Positions 45,401 through 54,810 of a stretch of 64,000 nucleotides of DNA are shown here, in pieces. Below the pieces are notes generated by a model. It was not told where the DNA came from. It saw nothing but the letters and a program-made list of their open reading frames with translations, and ran no database searches. Each line of letters begins with the position of its first letter. Positions within the stretch are counted from its first letter, which is position 1. The position numbers were made by a program, and so were the translations under genes. Origin of the DNA: JBBREP01 sp963716525 (GTDB lineage Bacteria > Actinomycetota > Acidimicrobiia > IMCC26256 > PALSA-610); assembly GCA_963716525.1 (NCBI GenBank), contig OY970315.1, positions 2,480,001 through 2,544,000 on the forward strand, in the 5' to 3' direction.

Positions 45401-45665
45401 CGTGACCGGCGGGATCGCACGGCACCTCGGCCGGCTCGCAGCAGAGCTCGGACGGTACGACGATGCCGACCGGCACTTCGCCGTCGCGCTCGACCTGCAC
45501 GAGCGCATCCGCGCGCCGTACTGGATCGCGAGCACGTTGCTCGATCTTCGCGACATGCTCACGCGCCGAGGCGCACCGGGCGATCATGCCCGCGCCGACG
45601 AGTCGCTCACGCGTGCGCGCGAGATCGCGCGCGCACACGGATTTGCCGGTCTGCTGCGTCGTTGA
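42405..45665 (+). CDS. Class III adenylate/guanylate cyclase-AAA ATPase regulator
   Basis: About 1086 residues, ATG at 42405. Residues 1-170 form a class III nucleotidyl cyclase domain: VLFTDLVDSTALASRLG (first metal Asp), GGNEVKNLGDGLMVTFSS (second metal Asp), GVRIGLSAGEAVEDDGDYFGDTVVEAARLC. A signal-transduction ATPase follows: FFGRAEEVEQL, Walker A GGEAGIGKTA at about residue 223, Walker B VIVVLDDLHWAD at about 335. The C-terminal 450 residues are TPR-like helical repeats. The LuxR HTH that ends related MalT-like proteins is missing. It probably integrates a ligand or protein signal with cNMP synthesis; target unknown. Intact, no frameshift. Confidence 0.85.
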   Translation: MSVTVMTSVLFTDLVDSTALASRLGPDGAEQLRQTHFGLLRDVIDATGGNEVKNLGDGLMVTFSSPSRALACATGMQQAIERHNLRAPDALGVRIGLSAGEAVEDDGDYFGDTVVEAARLCAAASGGQIFTTAIVHAMVGRHAPQRFAPVGPLELRGLPEPVATVEVLWEPMVTEARVPLPGALVAATSEALFGFFGRAEEVEQLGDMQKRAFTEPRLHTMLVGGEAGIGKTALIAHAARHAHGAGAIVLLGHCDEDLTVPYQPWIEALSHLVQHLGPDCLDTLSPLHRSTLARLVPALGGADWSGGTNLDSERLVLMHAVEMLLTATAAETPVIVVLDDLHWADAASLQVLRYLVSSARAMSVLLLCTYRHTDLGQQHPLTALLADLHRQPNVGRLRLAGLDDAEIVGLIAAAAGHELDDSGVALAHALHRETDGNPFFTGELLRHLGESGVFQQRGDGRWALEEDFDWRTLPASVRDVVARRVARLGTEAARILAIAAVIGREFTLEIVARVAECTEDEALDVLDAATMAALVSEREEPTGSFRFNHALIQRTLYQDLAATRRVRTHQRVAEAIEATTSDEPTRTAELARHWVAATRPADVDKALHYVVQAADEALAALAPDDAIAWYRQALDLLARQVHPDRALRARLLIGLGAAQRHIGVADRDTLLEAIALAEEIDDPALLVAAILAADRGVAGTSGTDVEWVAATEAALEAIGRADSTARARLLAALSQVIDAREWARRRDLVTEAVEVARRIDDGPTLLMILPVAYQHYGPEALDRRLAETAEAIARAERSGDVLAGCNALFHRIDACMQNVDIDEVDQRIAELTALAESTRLPFNLWQLHMVTSCRALVDGRCADAETEATTALEIGSAGGQAEAMLAYGTQLLEIRRHEGRLDEMASFLAQIPEAEAASAGVRQLLAGVYADLGDEQHARALLALDVATAFAEVPADESWMMAMSCCATAAVMLHDRDASSMLYDKLLAFEGRVVSVYTIVTGGIARHLGRLAAELGRYDDADRHFAVALDLHERIRAPYWIASTLLDLRDMLTRRGAPGDHARADESLTRAREIARAHGFAGLLRR

Positions 45666-46002
45666 AGCTCGCGCGAGCGCCGACAGCGATCCAGCGGCGG
45701 TTCAAGTCGGTCTGCTCGCATGAGACTCAGAGATCGGTCAGTACGTGCGAATTGCTGTGGAACGCCTCAGCAGCACGATGCGCGTCGCATTGGGTGGCGC
45801 GGCCCACAACCGGACCACGTATGCCGCTCGGTAGCTGCCTCGCGCGTTTGGTACGCCGCGGGGCGGTTGGAATCCAATAACCAGAGCCTCGATCGGCCCC
45901 AGGGCGATTCAAGCGCTTGCGTTGGGCGCCGCGCGCGGCCAGGATGGTTGCTACGGGCATGTGGGACACCGCTGAGTGGCGGCGTCCATTTGGGGGTGGC
46001 AC
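45666..46002. other. Intergenic, nothing identified
   Basis: 337 bp between the cyclase stop and the membrane protein start. Only short ORFs without codon bias of the neighbours; no clear promoter, repeat or hairpin was found. Confidence 0.4.
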
Positions 46003-47013
46003 ATGTTCGATTCGCAGTGGCTCGACATCGCAATCGGTGCCGTGTTCGTCTGGTTCCTGCTTGCGCTGAGTGTGACCGCGATCAATGAGGCGCTGGCACG
46101 TGTGTTGGCGATGCGTTCGAAGCAGCTGTGGCAGTGGCTGCACCAGATGCTCGATGGCACGCAGAAGATCCAAAGCGTCGTGGGGAGCGCATTCACGCTG
46201 TGGAAGTGGGGTGGGCGCCCCGCGACTTCGGCACCGGGCGTTGGCGCGTCGTTCACGCACAAGCTCTACGCCACCGAGACCATGCAGGCGCTCGAGACCC
46301 GCACTGCGGACACCAAGCCGACCCATATCAGCAATATCCCTGCGACCGTGTTTTCGCAAGCGCTCATCGAGCTGACCGACCCGCAGGTCGGTGACAACGC
46401 TGATCAGATCGTCGGTCGGTTGATTGGGGCCGCGCCGGGTCCGCTCAAGGACAAGCTCTCGGCGATGTGGGCATCGGCGGACCACGAGATGAGTGCGTTC
46501 ACGACCGCGGTGGAAGCCTGGTTCGACGCGCAGATGGCTCGTCTGTCGGCGATCTACAAGGCGCAGCTTCGCATCATCTTGACGATCATCGGCGTGCTCA
46601 TCGCGATCTTCGGGTACGGCGCCGGGCTCCGCACGGACTCGGTCGACCTGATCGCGCGGTTGCAGAGCGATTCAGCGTTGCGCCAGGTTGTCGTGAACGC
46701 CGCGTCGCAGAGCGTGCAGTCCGACCTATCGAAGGCCGGTTGCCCGAGCGGGCCCAACACACAGCACAACCAGACCGTGACCGACTGCCAGATCCTCGGC
46801 GCGTCGAAGCTTCAGAACATCGGCCTGGTCATCAAATCGGATCAGACGAACTCCGCAACGTTCGGTACTCGGCTCGGTTACATCTTCAGCCACTGGCGAG
46901 CAATCCTCGGTGTGCTGATCACCGGTCTCGCGATCTCGTTCGGATCGACGTTCTGGTTCGACGTGCTCCGCAAACTTGTCGGCATCCGTAACGCCACCCA
47001 GACCGCGACCTGA
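46003..47013 (+). CDS. Conserved membrane protein, three-four TM segments
   Basis: About 336 residues from ATG 46003 with GGGGGTGG upstream. TM1 is near the N-terminus (LDIAIGAVFVWFLLALSVTAINEALARVL); a cytosolic helical region follows; TM2 (RIILTIIGVLIAIFGYGAGL) follows AFTTAVEAWFDAQMARLSAIYKAQ; and a C-terminal pair lies around AILGVLITGLAISFGSTFWFDVLRKLVGIRNA. The AWFDxxMxRLSxxYK and SFGxxFWFDVLxKLVxIRN blocks are conserved in actinobacterial hypothetical membrane proteins I recognise but cannot name. An extracytosolic loop between TM2 and TM3 has two cysteines (GCPSGP, DCQILG). Function unknown. Confidence 0.75.
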   Translation: MFDSQWLDIAIGAVFVWFLLALSVTAINEALARVLAMRSKQLWQWLHQMLDGTQKIQSVVGSAFTLWKWGGRPATSAPGVGASFTHKLYATETMQALETRTADTKPTHISNIPATVFSQALIELTDPQVGDNADQIVGRLIGAAPGPLKDKLSAMWASADHEMSAFTTAVEAWFDAQMARLSAIYKAQLRIILTIIGVLIAIFGYGAGLRTDSVDLIARLQSDSALRQVVVNAASQSVQSDLSKAGCPSGPNTQHNQTVTDCQILGASKLQNIGLVIKSDQTNSATFGTRLGYIFSHWRAILGVLITGLAISFGSTFWFDVLRKLVGIRNATQTAT

Positions 47014-47272
47014 CAGGCGCTGCTCCATCGCATCGACGGCGACTCTGGGCTCGCGGCATCCTCACCAACACCCCGTCTCGAGTGCCGCGACAATGAGCAC
47101 CGAACCTCCTCGAGACGGTTCGCCGACACCGTTGCTGCTGCACCAGCATGCGCGCAGCGGCGCGCACAGCTACGCCGGCGGCCCGCACCGGCGTCTCCCT
47201 GTAGAACGTCGGTACTGTCGCGTCGGCTCAGGCCGGCCCGTGAGCACCCGGCGCACCGATACGCTGGCCGTA

Positions 47273-48132
47273 ATGGGGCAACCTCACGCGACGGGACCGA
47301 TCGCCGACGCCGGTGTGGCGCGGCGCCCGGTGCGGGCCACCGAAAGCAACCGCGTGAACTCGCCGCGCCGCGCTTCTGGACGCGGCGCTGGACGAGTTCT
47401 CGAGCAAGGGATACGAGGCGGCGACGGTGGCCGGTATCGCAGCGCGTGCCGGCGTCACCACGGGTGCGCTGTACGCGCACTTCGCGGGCAAGCTCGACTT
47501 GCTGCTCGCGACGGTCGGCCTCACGCCAGCTGAAGACGTCGTCGACTCGCTCGCCGAGCTGGTCTCGCTGCCGTGGAGCGAGGTGTCGCGCATCATGAGT
47601 CGCGACCTCGCGACCCCACCGCAACGCGGGTTCCTCCTCCTGCTCGACGTCATCGTGGTGGCGCGCCGCGATCCGCATGTCGCGCACATCTTGCGACGCG
47701 GGCTCGAGACGTATCTCGACGCCATGCAACGAGCGAACGAGAAGGGTGTGGCGCTCGGCGTCATCGATCCGGCGCTTCCCACCGACGAACTCGCCCGCCT
47801 GTTCGCGATGCTCACGTTCGGACGGATGGTGTTCTCGGCGCTGGAGGAGCGGCCGCCGTCCGACCTGGCGTTCCGCCGCTTCACCGATCTCCTGCTTCAG
47901 TCGGCAGGCGGGGAGAGCGAGGACCGGCCGGCCGCGCTTGCCCGCGTGCGCGCCCGGGCAACCACGGCCGCGCACGCAGCGCGCGCTGCACGAGAGCATC
48001 GTCGAAGCGCTCGAGTCGGGTCACAGCCTCCGTCAGGTCGGCGCTGCCGCGGGACTGTCGCACGAGCGGGTCCGGCAGGTGTTGCACGGCCGGCCGGCCG
48101 AGCAACAGACTGCCAATCGTCAGAAATCTTGA
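47273..48132 (+). CDS. TetR-family regulator with C-terminal second HTH (two frameshifts)
   Basis: About 286 residues if repaired. ATG at 47273 gives MGQPHATGPIADAGVARRP; a shift near 47363-47369 leads to ALLDAALDEFSSKGYEAATVAGIAARAGVTTGALYAHFAGKLDLLLA, the TetR helix-turn-helix. The ligand domain runs to about LLLQSAGGESED. A second shift near 47985 joins to RALHESIVEALESGHSLRQVGAAAGLSHERVRQVLHGRPAEQQ, which is a sigma-region-4/MerR-like HTH rather than the usual TetR ending. It lies just upstream of the P450 and the ABC importer on the same strand and is the obvious candidate regulator. Confidence 0.75.
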
Positions 48133-48330
48133 CGTGTTCCCACCGTTGCACCACAGTTCGCCGCAGCCTGCGCCGGGCGCTCCGTAATCTTGCTACGTTT
48201 GGCCGGCGATGCAGCCGGCCCCATTGCCGCAGCGTGACGCACGTCCTCGCCAGCGGTGACGACGCGGAAATCGAAGCGCGGCTGCCGATCGCGAACGAAG
48301 TCGCGTCGGCGGTGACGGAAGGACGTACGC

Positions 48331-49600
48331 GTGAGTGACGCAAGTTTCGCCGAGCTCGTGGACACAGAATTCTGGCGGATGCCGCTCGAGGACCGCATGG
48401 CTCGTTTCGCCGAGCTGCGCGAGATCAGCGCGTTCCTGCCCGTCTCGATCGAGCTTCCGATGATCGGCATGACCGAACACTTCGTCGTCGCGACGCGGTA
48501 CGCCGAGGTGGTCGAGATCAGCCGCCGCCCCGACGAGTTCTGCTCGGGGCGCGGCGCGGTGTCGATTCCCGACTTGCCGGCCGAGGCGTTGGAGTTCTTC
48601 GGATCGTTCATCAACATGGACGACCCTCGCCACGCGCGCCAGCGCGGCATCGTCGCTCGGTCGTTCACCCCGCGACAGCTGAGCGCAGTGCTGGATTCGG
48701 TCGAAACGATCTGCGGCGAAGTGATCGACGGCCTGTGCGAGCAGGGCGAGGTCGACCTTGTCGACGGCACTCTCGCAGCCGTTTCCGCTGCTCGTCATCT
48801 GCGACATGATGGGCATCCCGCGCAGCGAGTTTGCCACGGTGCTCGACGCGACGAACGTGATCCTCGGTGCGGGCGATCCGGAGATGCTCGGCGGCCGCGA
48901 TCCGATGTCGGCGATGCTCGAGGCCGGGATGCAGCTCACGGTCCTGATGAACGAGATCGCCGACGAGCGCCGCAAGGAACCCCGTGACGACCTCACCTCT
49001 GCGCTCGTGCACGCGGAGGGCGACGAGGAGATTCTCGCACCGCACGAGATCGCACCCTTTTTCATCCTGCTCGCTGTCGCCGGCAACGACACCACCCGCA
49101 CTGCGATCAGCCGCGGCATGCATCTGCTGTCGCAGCACCGCGACGAACGGCGGGCGTGGCAGGACGATCTCGATGGCGTGACGACGACGGCCGTCGAGGA
49201 GGTCGTGCGCGTCGCGTCGCCCGTTACGTTCATGCGCCGCACCGCGACGAGAGCGACGCGCGTAGGAGACCACGAGTTCGCCGAAGGTGACAAGGTCGTG
49301 TTGCTCTACGGCGTAGCGAACCGTGACCCGCGGGTGTTTTCCGACCCCGAACGGTTCGACGTTCGGCGCGACCCGAATCCGCACGTCGGCTTCGGTGGCC
49401 CCGGCCCGCACTTCTGCCTCGGTGCGCATCTCGCGCGCCGTGAGGTCGCGGTGGCGTTCCGGCAGCTCTTCACGCGCCTCCCCGACATCGAAGTGGTCGG
49501 TGACGCCGTGCCGCTCGACGCGATGGGTATCCCCCTGGTCGGTGGAATCAAGCACCTTCCCGTTCGCTTCACGCCGACCCCGGTGCGTCAACAACGTTGA
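48331..49600 (+). CDS. Cytochrome P450 (frameshifted)
   Basis: About 422 residues if repaired, GTG at 48331. The N-terminal part FINMDDPRHARQRGIVARSFTPRQ is the helix-C heme-propionate region. A shift near 48778 joins VDLVDG to ALSQPFPLLVICDMMGIP. I-helix AGNDTTRTA, K-helix EEVVR, and the heme loop FGGPGPHFCLGAHLAR with the axial cysteine are all present. The sequence style is like actinobacterial CYP125/CYP142/CYP124-type lipid and steroid hydroxylases; the ferredoxin partner is not adjacent. Follows a TetR gene by 200 bp and precedes the Liv-type importer by 125 bp. Confidence 0.88.
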
Positions 49601-49724
49601 CACACGCGCGGGAGTCGCGCCGCCAAAGCTCAGAAGGACATCACGAGCTCTGGCGCTGTGGGAATAGCGACGCTACGTTTCGTGGCCGCCAGCACCGGCT
49701 CCCGAGGAGCGAGGAACGCGCGTC

Positions 49725-52524
49725 GTGATCACGCTCGCTACCGCGTTGTGGAGTCAATCGGCGCTGCGATTCGTGCTGCTCGGTGCGGCGACCGGCGCCC
49801 TTACGGCGCTCGTGGCGCTCGGCATCGTGCTCGTGTACCGCACGTCGGGCGTCCTCAACTTCAGTGCCGGTGCGCTCGGCGGCATTGCCGCCTACGTGTG
49901 TTACGACCTGCGCGGCGGTGGCATGCCCACCGCGGCTGCGGTCGCCCTCGGCCTGCTGGCGGGTGTCGGCCTTGGGCTCCTCACCTACGGCGTGATGGCG
50001 TTGCTCCGCGCGGCCTCCCGCCTCGCGCGGCTCATCGCGACGCTCGGGCTCTTCAGCGTCTTCCAGGCGTTCATGGTGCTTCGGTGGGGTGTCGGAGTGA
50101 CCCAGCCGCGATCGCTGCTTCCCTCGAAGAACATGACGCTCTTCGGCGATCTCATGATCGGCCGTGACCGCCTGGTGCTCATCGGCGTGGCGCTGCTCCT
50201 CGCGGCGGTGCTGCGCATCGTCTATTCCGGGACCCTGTTCGGCCTGGCGACGTCGGCCGTCGCCGAGAACCGGCGGGTCGCCGCGAGCGCCGGGTGGTCA
50301 CCCGATCGCATCGAGATGGCGAACTTCGCGATCGCGGGAGGTCTGTCGGCGCTCGCAGCGATCCTCCTGGCTCCGATCATCACCTTGAACGGCGCTGTCC
50401 TGTCGCTCACGGTGCTTCCCGCGCTTGCTGCTGCGCTGGTGGGGCGCTTCTCGTCCTTCGGCATCACCGTCCTCGCCGCGCTCGGAATCGGTGTCATCCA
50501 GAGCGAACTCTCGCTCTTCCAGCCGGATATCGCGAAGGGTCTCGGAATGAGCGCTGCGTCGCTCACCGGGATCGCCGAGGCGGTACCGCTCGCGATCATC
50601 CTCGTGTACATGATCGTCACCGGCCGGTCGCGGCTCCAGCGCGGCGAGACCTTGGCGCGCCTGCCGCTACCCGGCAACGGCCGAGTGTCGCTCCTACCGC
50701 TCGTGGTCGGTGTCGTCATGGCGGCGGGGTTGCTCGCGGGCGTGGACACATGGGCCGACGCGCTCGATCACCACGTTTGCGATCGGAATCATCCTGTATT
50801 CGGTCGTCGTCGTCGCCGGTTACGCAGGGCAATTGTCACTGTGCCAGTTCGCGCTCGCCGGGATGGGCGCGTGGATGGCGGCGCGCCTCGTGTCGGCTGA
50901 CGGGTGGTCGTTCGACGCTGCGATCGTCGTCGCCGTCATAGGCACCACGTTGGTGGGCGTGGTCGTCGCGCTGCCCGCAATTCGAACGCGTGGCACGAGC
51001 CTGGCGGTCGCGACGCTCGCGATCGCTCTCATGTTCAACGCACTCATCTTCACGAACAGTTCGGTGACTGGTGGCGTGCGGGGCTTGCCGATCGACCGTG
51101 TGTCTTTCGCCGGCATCGACCTTGACCCGCTTGGGCACCCGCAGCGGTACGGCGCGTTCGTGCTCGTCTTTCTCGTGATCGTCGGCCTACTCGTCGCGAA
51201 CATGCGGCGCGGTCGCGTCGGCGCGCGCCTGCTCGCGGTGCGCAGCAACGAGCGCGCCGCGGCGTCGCTCGGGATCAACGTCATCGCGGTGAAGGTGTAC
51301 GCGTTCGCGGTCGCGTCGGCGATCGCCGCGCTCGGTGGTGTCCTTCTGTCGATGCGCCAGTCGAACGTGGAGTTCGGGCAGTACAACGTGTTCGGATCGG
51401 TGTTGCTGATCCAGTATGCGGTCGTCGGCGGCATCGCATGGGTCTCGGGCGCGGCCTTGAGCGCGACTGGCGCGCCCACCGCCGTCGGCAGCGTCATCTT
51501 CGGCAAGATCGTGCCGCCGGGAACCGACATCGTCTCGTGGCTCGCGGTGCTGTCCGGGCTCGGCGCCATCTCGGTGTTGCGGCAAGCACCGGATGGCGTC
51601 GCCGCGCTCTGGTCGCGTGCACTTCACCAGGCCGAGGCGAGGTTCGGTCAGCTCCATCGAACGTTCGAACGGCTGCGCGTACCGCGGCCGGGCGCCGACG
51701 CGCCGGTCCGCCCGCACCGCACCGATCACGAGGCCGTGGCGCTTGCGGTAACAGAACTCGTCGTGCGGTTCGGCGGCGTCGTCGCGGTCGACGGCGTGAG
51801 CTTCACCGTCCAGCCGGGTGAGGTGGTCGGTCTCATCGGACCGAACGGCGCGGGGAAGACCACGATCCTCGATGTCGTCACCGGCTTCACGGCTCAGTCA
51901 GGCGGCTCGGTCGCTTTCGGCGGGACCGCAATCGACAAGTGGTCGGTCGAACGGCGCGCCCGGGCGGGCATCGTGAGGTCGTGGCAGGCGGTCGAGCTGT
52001 TCGAGGAGATGACGGTGCGGGACAACCTGCTCGTCGCGGCGGACGACCAGTCGCGCCGCAAGTACGTGACCGACCTATTGCGACCAGGGCGCCCGACGGC
52101 CACCCAGCTCATGCACGACGTGGTCGACGACTTCGGCCTCGGCGAGGTGCTCGACAAGCGGCCGTCGTCGTTGTCTCACGGCGTTGCGCGCCTCGCGGGT
52201 ATCGCCCGCGCGCTCGTGACCGAACCGGCGGTGCTCCTACTCGACGAGCCCGCGGCCGGGCTCGACACGAACGAGTCGGCCGAGCTCGGCCGCGCGATCC
52301 GTGAGATGGCGCGCCGTCGTGGGATCGGCGTGCTCGTGATCGAACACGACGTGCCGCTGATCCTGCAGACCTGCCATCGGGTCGTCGCGCTCGACTTCGG
52401 CTGCAAGATCGCAGAGGGCACGCCCGATGCGATCAGCCATGACGCGCGGGTGATCGAGGCGTATCTGGGCGCTGACGACGCGGCCAGCCTGCAGCCCGTC
52501 AGTCCCGGCGGTGTGGAAGCATGA
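49725..52524 (+). CDS. Fused LivH-LivM-LivG ABC transporter (frameshifted at H/M junction)
   Basis: About 932 residues if repaired, GTG at 49725. Residues 1-290 are a LivH-type permease (VALGIVLVYRTSGVLNFSAGALGGIAAY, the classic RTxGVLNFAxG motif). Around 50757 the frame shifts (GVDTWADAL, then ITTFAIGIILYSVVVVAGYAGQLSLCQFALAGMGAW) into a LivM-type permease of about 300 residues. With no stop, a linker (RPHRTDHEAVALAVTELVVRF) leads to a LivG-type ATPase: Walker A GPNGAGKTT, signature LSHGVARLAG (a divergent LSGGQ), Walker B VLLLDEPAAGLD. It overlaps LivF by 4 nt. It imports branched-chain amino acids or, in degradative clusters, small organic acids. Confidence 0.87.
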
Positions 52525-53255
52525 ACAAGGTCCTCGATGTCGTCGGCCTGCGTGCCGGGTACGGCCGTGTCCAGATCGTGCGCGACCTCGACCTGCACGT
52601 CGACGAGGGCGAGGTGGTCGCGCTCCTCGGTCCCAACGGCGCGGGCAAGACGACGACAATCTCGACGCTGTCGGGTGAACTGCGCGCCCTTGGCGGTGAC
52701 GTGTGCTTCCTCGGCGAGCGCACCGACGCGCCGCTCCATGTGCGCGCCCGCAAGGGGCTTGGCTTGGTGTCGCAAGAGCGCGCAGTCCTCATGAACCTCA
52801 CGGCAAGCGAGAACCTGCGCGTCAGCCGCTGCGACGTCGACCGTGCCGTGGCACTGTTCCCGGAGCTCGAACCGCACCTCGAGCGCCGCGTCGGACTCCT
52901 GTCGGGGGGCCAGCAGCAAATGCTCGCGCTCGCCCGATGCCTCGCCCGCCGGTGCCGGCTGCTGCTCGTCGACGAGTTGTCGCTCGGCCTCGCGCCGCTC
53001 ATCGTCGACCGCTTGTTGCGTTCCGTTCGTGAGGCCGCCGACGAAGGCACCGCAGTGCTCCTCGTCGAACAGCACATCCACAAGGCGCTGTCGGTCTCCG
53101 ACCGTGTCCTTGTCATGGCGCGCGGAGCCGTCGCCCTCGAAGGCGCGGCGAGCGCCCTGCGCAACCGTCTCGACGACATCCAGGACGCGTACCTGCGTTC
53201 GAGCACACCCGCCGTACCACTTGCCAGCGACGAACCGATCCGGGAGCACCCATGA
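52521..53255 (+). CDS. LivF-type ABC ATPase
   Basis: About 244 residues, ATG at 52521 overlapping the fused permease/ATPase stop (ATGA). Walker A GPNGAGKTT, Q-loop VSQERAVLMNLTASENL, signature LSGGQQQMLALARCLA, Walker B LLLVDELSLGLAP (with the usual LivF DELS variant), H-loop LLVEQHIHKAL. This is the second nucleotide-binding subunit of the Liv-type importer. Overlaps the solute-binding gene by 4 nt. Confidence 0.93.
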   Translation: MNKVLDVVGLRAGYGRVQIVRDLDLHVDEGEVVALLGPNGAGKTTTISTLSGELRALGGDVCFLGERTDAPLHVRARKGLGLVSQERAVLMNLTASENLRVSRCDVDRAVALFPELEPHLERRVGLLSGGQQQMLALARCLARRCRLLLVDELSLGLAPLIVDRLLRSVREAADEGTAVLLVEQHIHKALSVSDRVLVMARGAVALEGAASALRNRLDDIQDAYLRSSTPAVPLASDEPIREHP

Positions 53256-54529
53256 AGCCACGTCCTCGTCGTAGTCGGACCGCGCGTACAGCGACGTGCG
53301 TCACGATCGCGCTTGCGTTGTCCGGCGCGGCGTGTGGCGGAAGTTCGGGAAACAAGGCCTCGGGAAGCGGCACGACCGCGCCGTCGAAGCCCTGTCCCGG
53401 GGCACCGCTCAAGTTCACGACGATCATCGCGCTGACCTCGCCGCTCGGCAACGGCGGTGAACGATCGCGTACGGGCATCGAAGCCGGAGTCGATGGCGTC
53501 AACCGCACGTGTGCGCTCGGACGCCCGCTGCAGGTGACGGTGTGCGACGACAAGGCCGATCCGAACGCCAACGTCGCGTGTGGTCGGAAGGCCGCGTCCG
53601 ATGGTTCGCTCGCCATCCTTGGCTCCGTCGGCAGCTTCGACGACGGTGTGACGGCGTCGAAGCTGCCGGCGGTGTTCGTGAACGGCACGTCGGCGTTCGA
53701 GCTGACGAACAAGAACGCCTACTCCTCGGTGAACGGCATCGCGCTCGGCATCTCAGGCACGTCTGCGATCAAGGCACGCGGCAAGAAGTCGTCGACCTTG
53801 CTGTTGCCGGATACCCCGACGCTGCAGTTCGCCGGCGGGTTGATCGTGAAGATGGCGGCGTTGCTCGACGTGAAGGTCGATACGATCTACTACCCGCAGG
53901 ACACGACTGACTTCGCGCCGGTGGCCGCCCAGGTTTCCGACAAGAACGACGACGCTGTGGGCATGCTGCCGATCAACCCGGTCGCGCTGATCAACGCGTT
54001 GGCTCAAGAGGGCATCACGCCCGACAACCACGACATGGTGGTGCCCGGCGGCGTCATCACGCCTGAGGTGTTGAAGGAGCTCGGCGGCGCCGCGAATGGG
54101 GTGCTCGTCGTGAGCGAGGCGTTGCCGCCGACGGAGAAGAGCAACAAGGGCATTGCGGAGTTCCGTGCCGATATGCAGGCCGACGGCAAGGATCCCGACG
54201 ACCCCAACGTCGACTTCAGCACGGTCACGAGCTGGTCGAACGTGAAGAAGCTCGAAGGCGCGCTGCTCGCCGCCGGACCGTCGGTGATCGCGTCACTCGA
54301 CTCGAAGAAGGTCGTCGACGCGGTGGTGAATCACCCGATCGATCGGCCGGAGATGGCTCCCTACGACTTCCGCAAGCAGGCGATCCCCGAAGTCAAGGAG
54401 CTCGCCGCCTTCCGCATGTTCACGCGCAGTGTCGCGGTGCTGCAGATCGAAGACGGCAAGTACAAGGTGCTGAGCAACGGCTTCATCGACATCCTGAAGC
54501 CGCCGAAGCTCAGCAGCTCGGGGGGATAG
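53252..54529 (+). CDS. LivK-type solute-binding lipoprotein
   Basis: About 425 residues, ATG at 53252. Lipobox LSGAAC (ALALSGAACGGSSG) with a Ser/Gly linker. The body fits the periplasmic-binding type I (Leu/Ile/Val-BP) fold: KFTTIIALTSPLGNGGERSRTGIEAGVDGVNRT at the start, ILGSVGSFDDGVTASKLPAVFVNG, DTIYYPQDTTDFAPVAAQV, VPGGVITPEVLKELGGAANGVLVVSEAL. Typical for the capture subunit of the importer encoded just upstream. Ligand unknown. It ends the operon; a hairpin lies 37 bp downstream. Confidence 0.9.
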   Translation: MKPRPRRSRTARTATCVTIALALSGAACGGSSGNKASGSGTTAPSKPCPGAPLKFTTIIALTSPLGNGGERSRTGIEAGVDGVNRTCALGRPLQVTVCDDKADPNANVACGRKAASDGSLAILGSVGSFDDGVTASKLPAVFVNGTSAFELTNKNAYSSVNGIALGISGTSAIKARGKKSSTLLLPDTPTLQFAGGLIVKMAALLDVKVDTIYYPQDTTDFAPVAAQVSDKNDDAVGMLPINPVALINALAQEGITPDNHDMVVPGGVITPEVLKELGGAANGVLVVSEALPPTEKSNKGIAEFRADMQADGKDPDDPNVDFSTVTSWSNVKKLEGALLAAGPSVIASLDSKKVVDAVVNHPIDRPEMAPYDFRKQAIPEVKELAAFRMFTRSVAVLQIEDGKYKVLSNGFIDILKPPKLSSSGG

Positions 54530-54565
54530 GCCTCCCTCGAACCTGCCGTGCGCGTGCACGTCAAG

Positions 54566-54585
54566 CGCAGTCGAGCGCGACTGCG
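54566..54585 (+). terminator. Terminator hairpin of the Liv operon
   Basis: CGCAGTCG, loop AGCG, CGACTGCG. A perfect 8-bp stem 37 bp after the solute-binding protein stop. Confidence 0.6.
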
Positions 54586-54596
54586 AGCGCGGCGAC

Positions 54597-54790
54597 CTAC
54601 GGGGTTGCGTTGGTGGCGGTGAGGTTGTCGTAGGTCGCCCATGGGGTGAGGCCGGCGGTGCATGTGCCGTAGGGCTGCGTGTCGGTGTTGCGGATGTCGT
54701 ACACCATCACGACGCCGACCGGCACGCCGAGCGCACGCAGGCCGTCGAACGCGGAGAAGTACTTCGTAAAGAGCGCGGCATAGGCATTGC
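54597..54790 (-). pseudogene. C-terminal fragment of an unknown protein
   Basis: The minus strand reads NAYAALFTKYFSAFDGLRALGVPVGVVMVYDIRNTDTQPYGTCTAGLTPWATYDNLTATNATP and stops at 54597. Protein-like with good composition, but no start or upstream domain can be found before the neighbouring gene's 3' end. It may be a remnant or a displaced end of a gene broken by an indel. Confidence 0.4.
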
Positions 54791-54810
54791 CGTTGATGCC
54801 GTTGATGCCG

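Noticed and set aside
44627..45880. A 417-codon plus-strand frame inside the cyclase-ATPase gene
   Set aside because: Out-of-frame shadow; the 1086-residue gene is intact across it.
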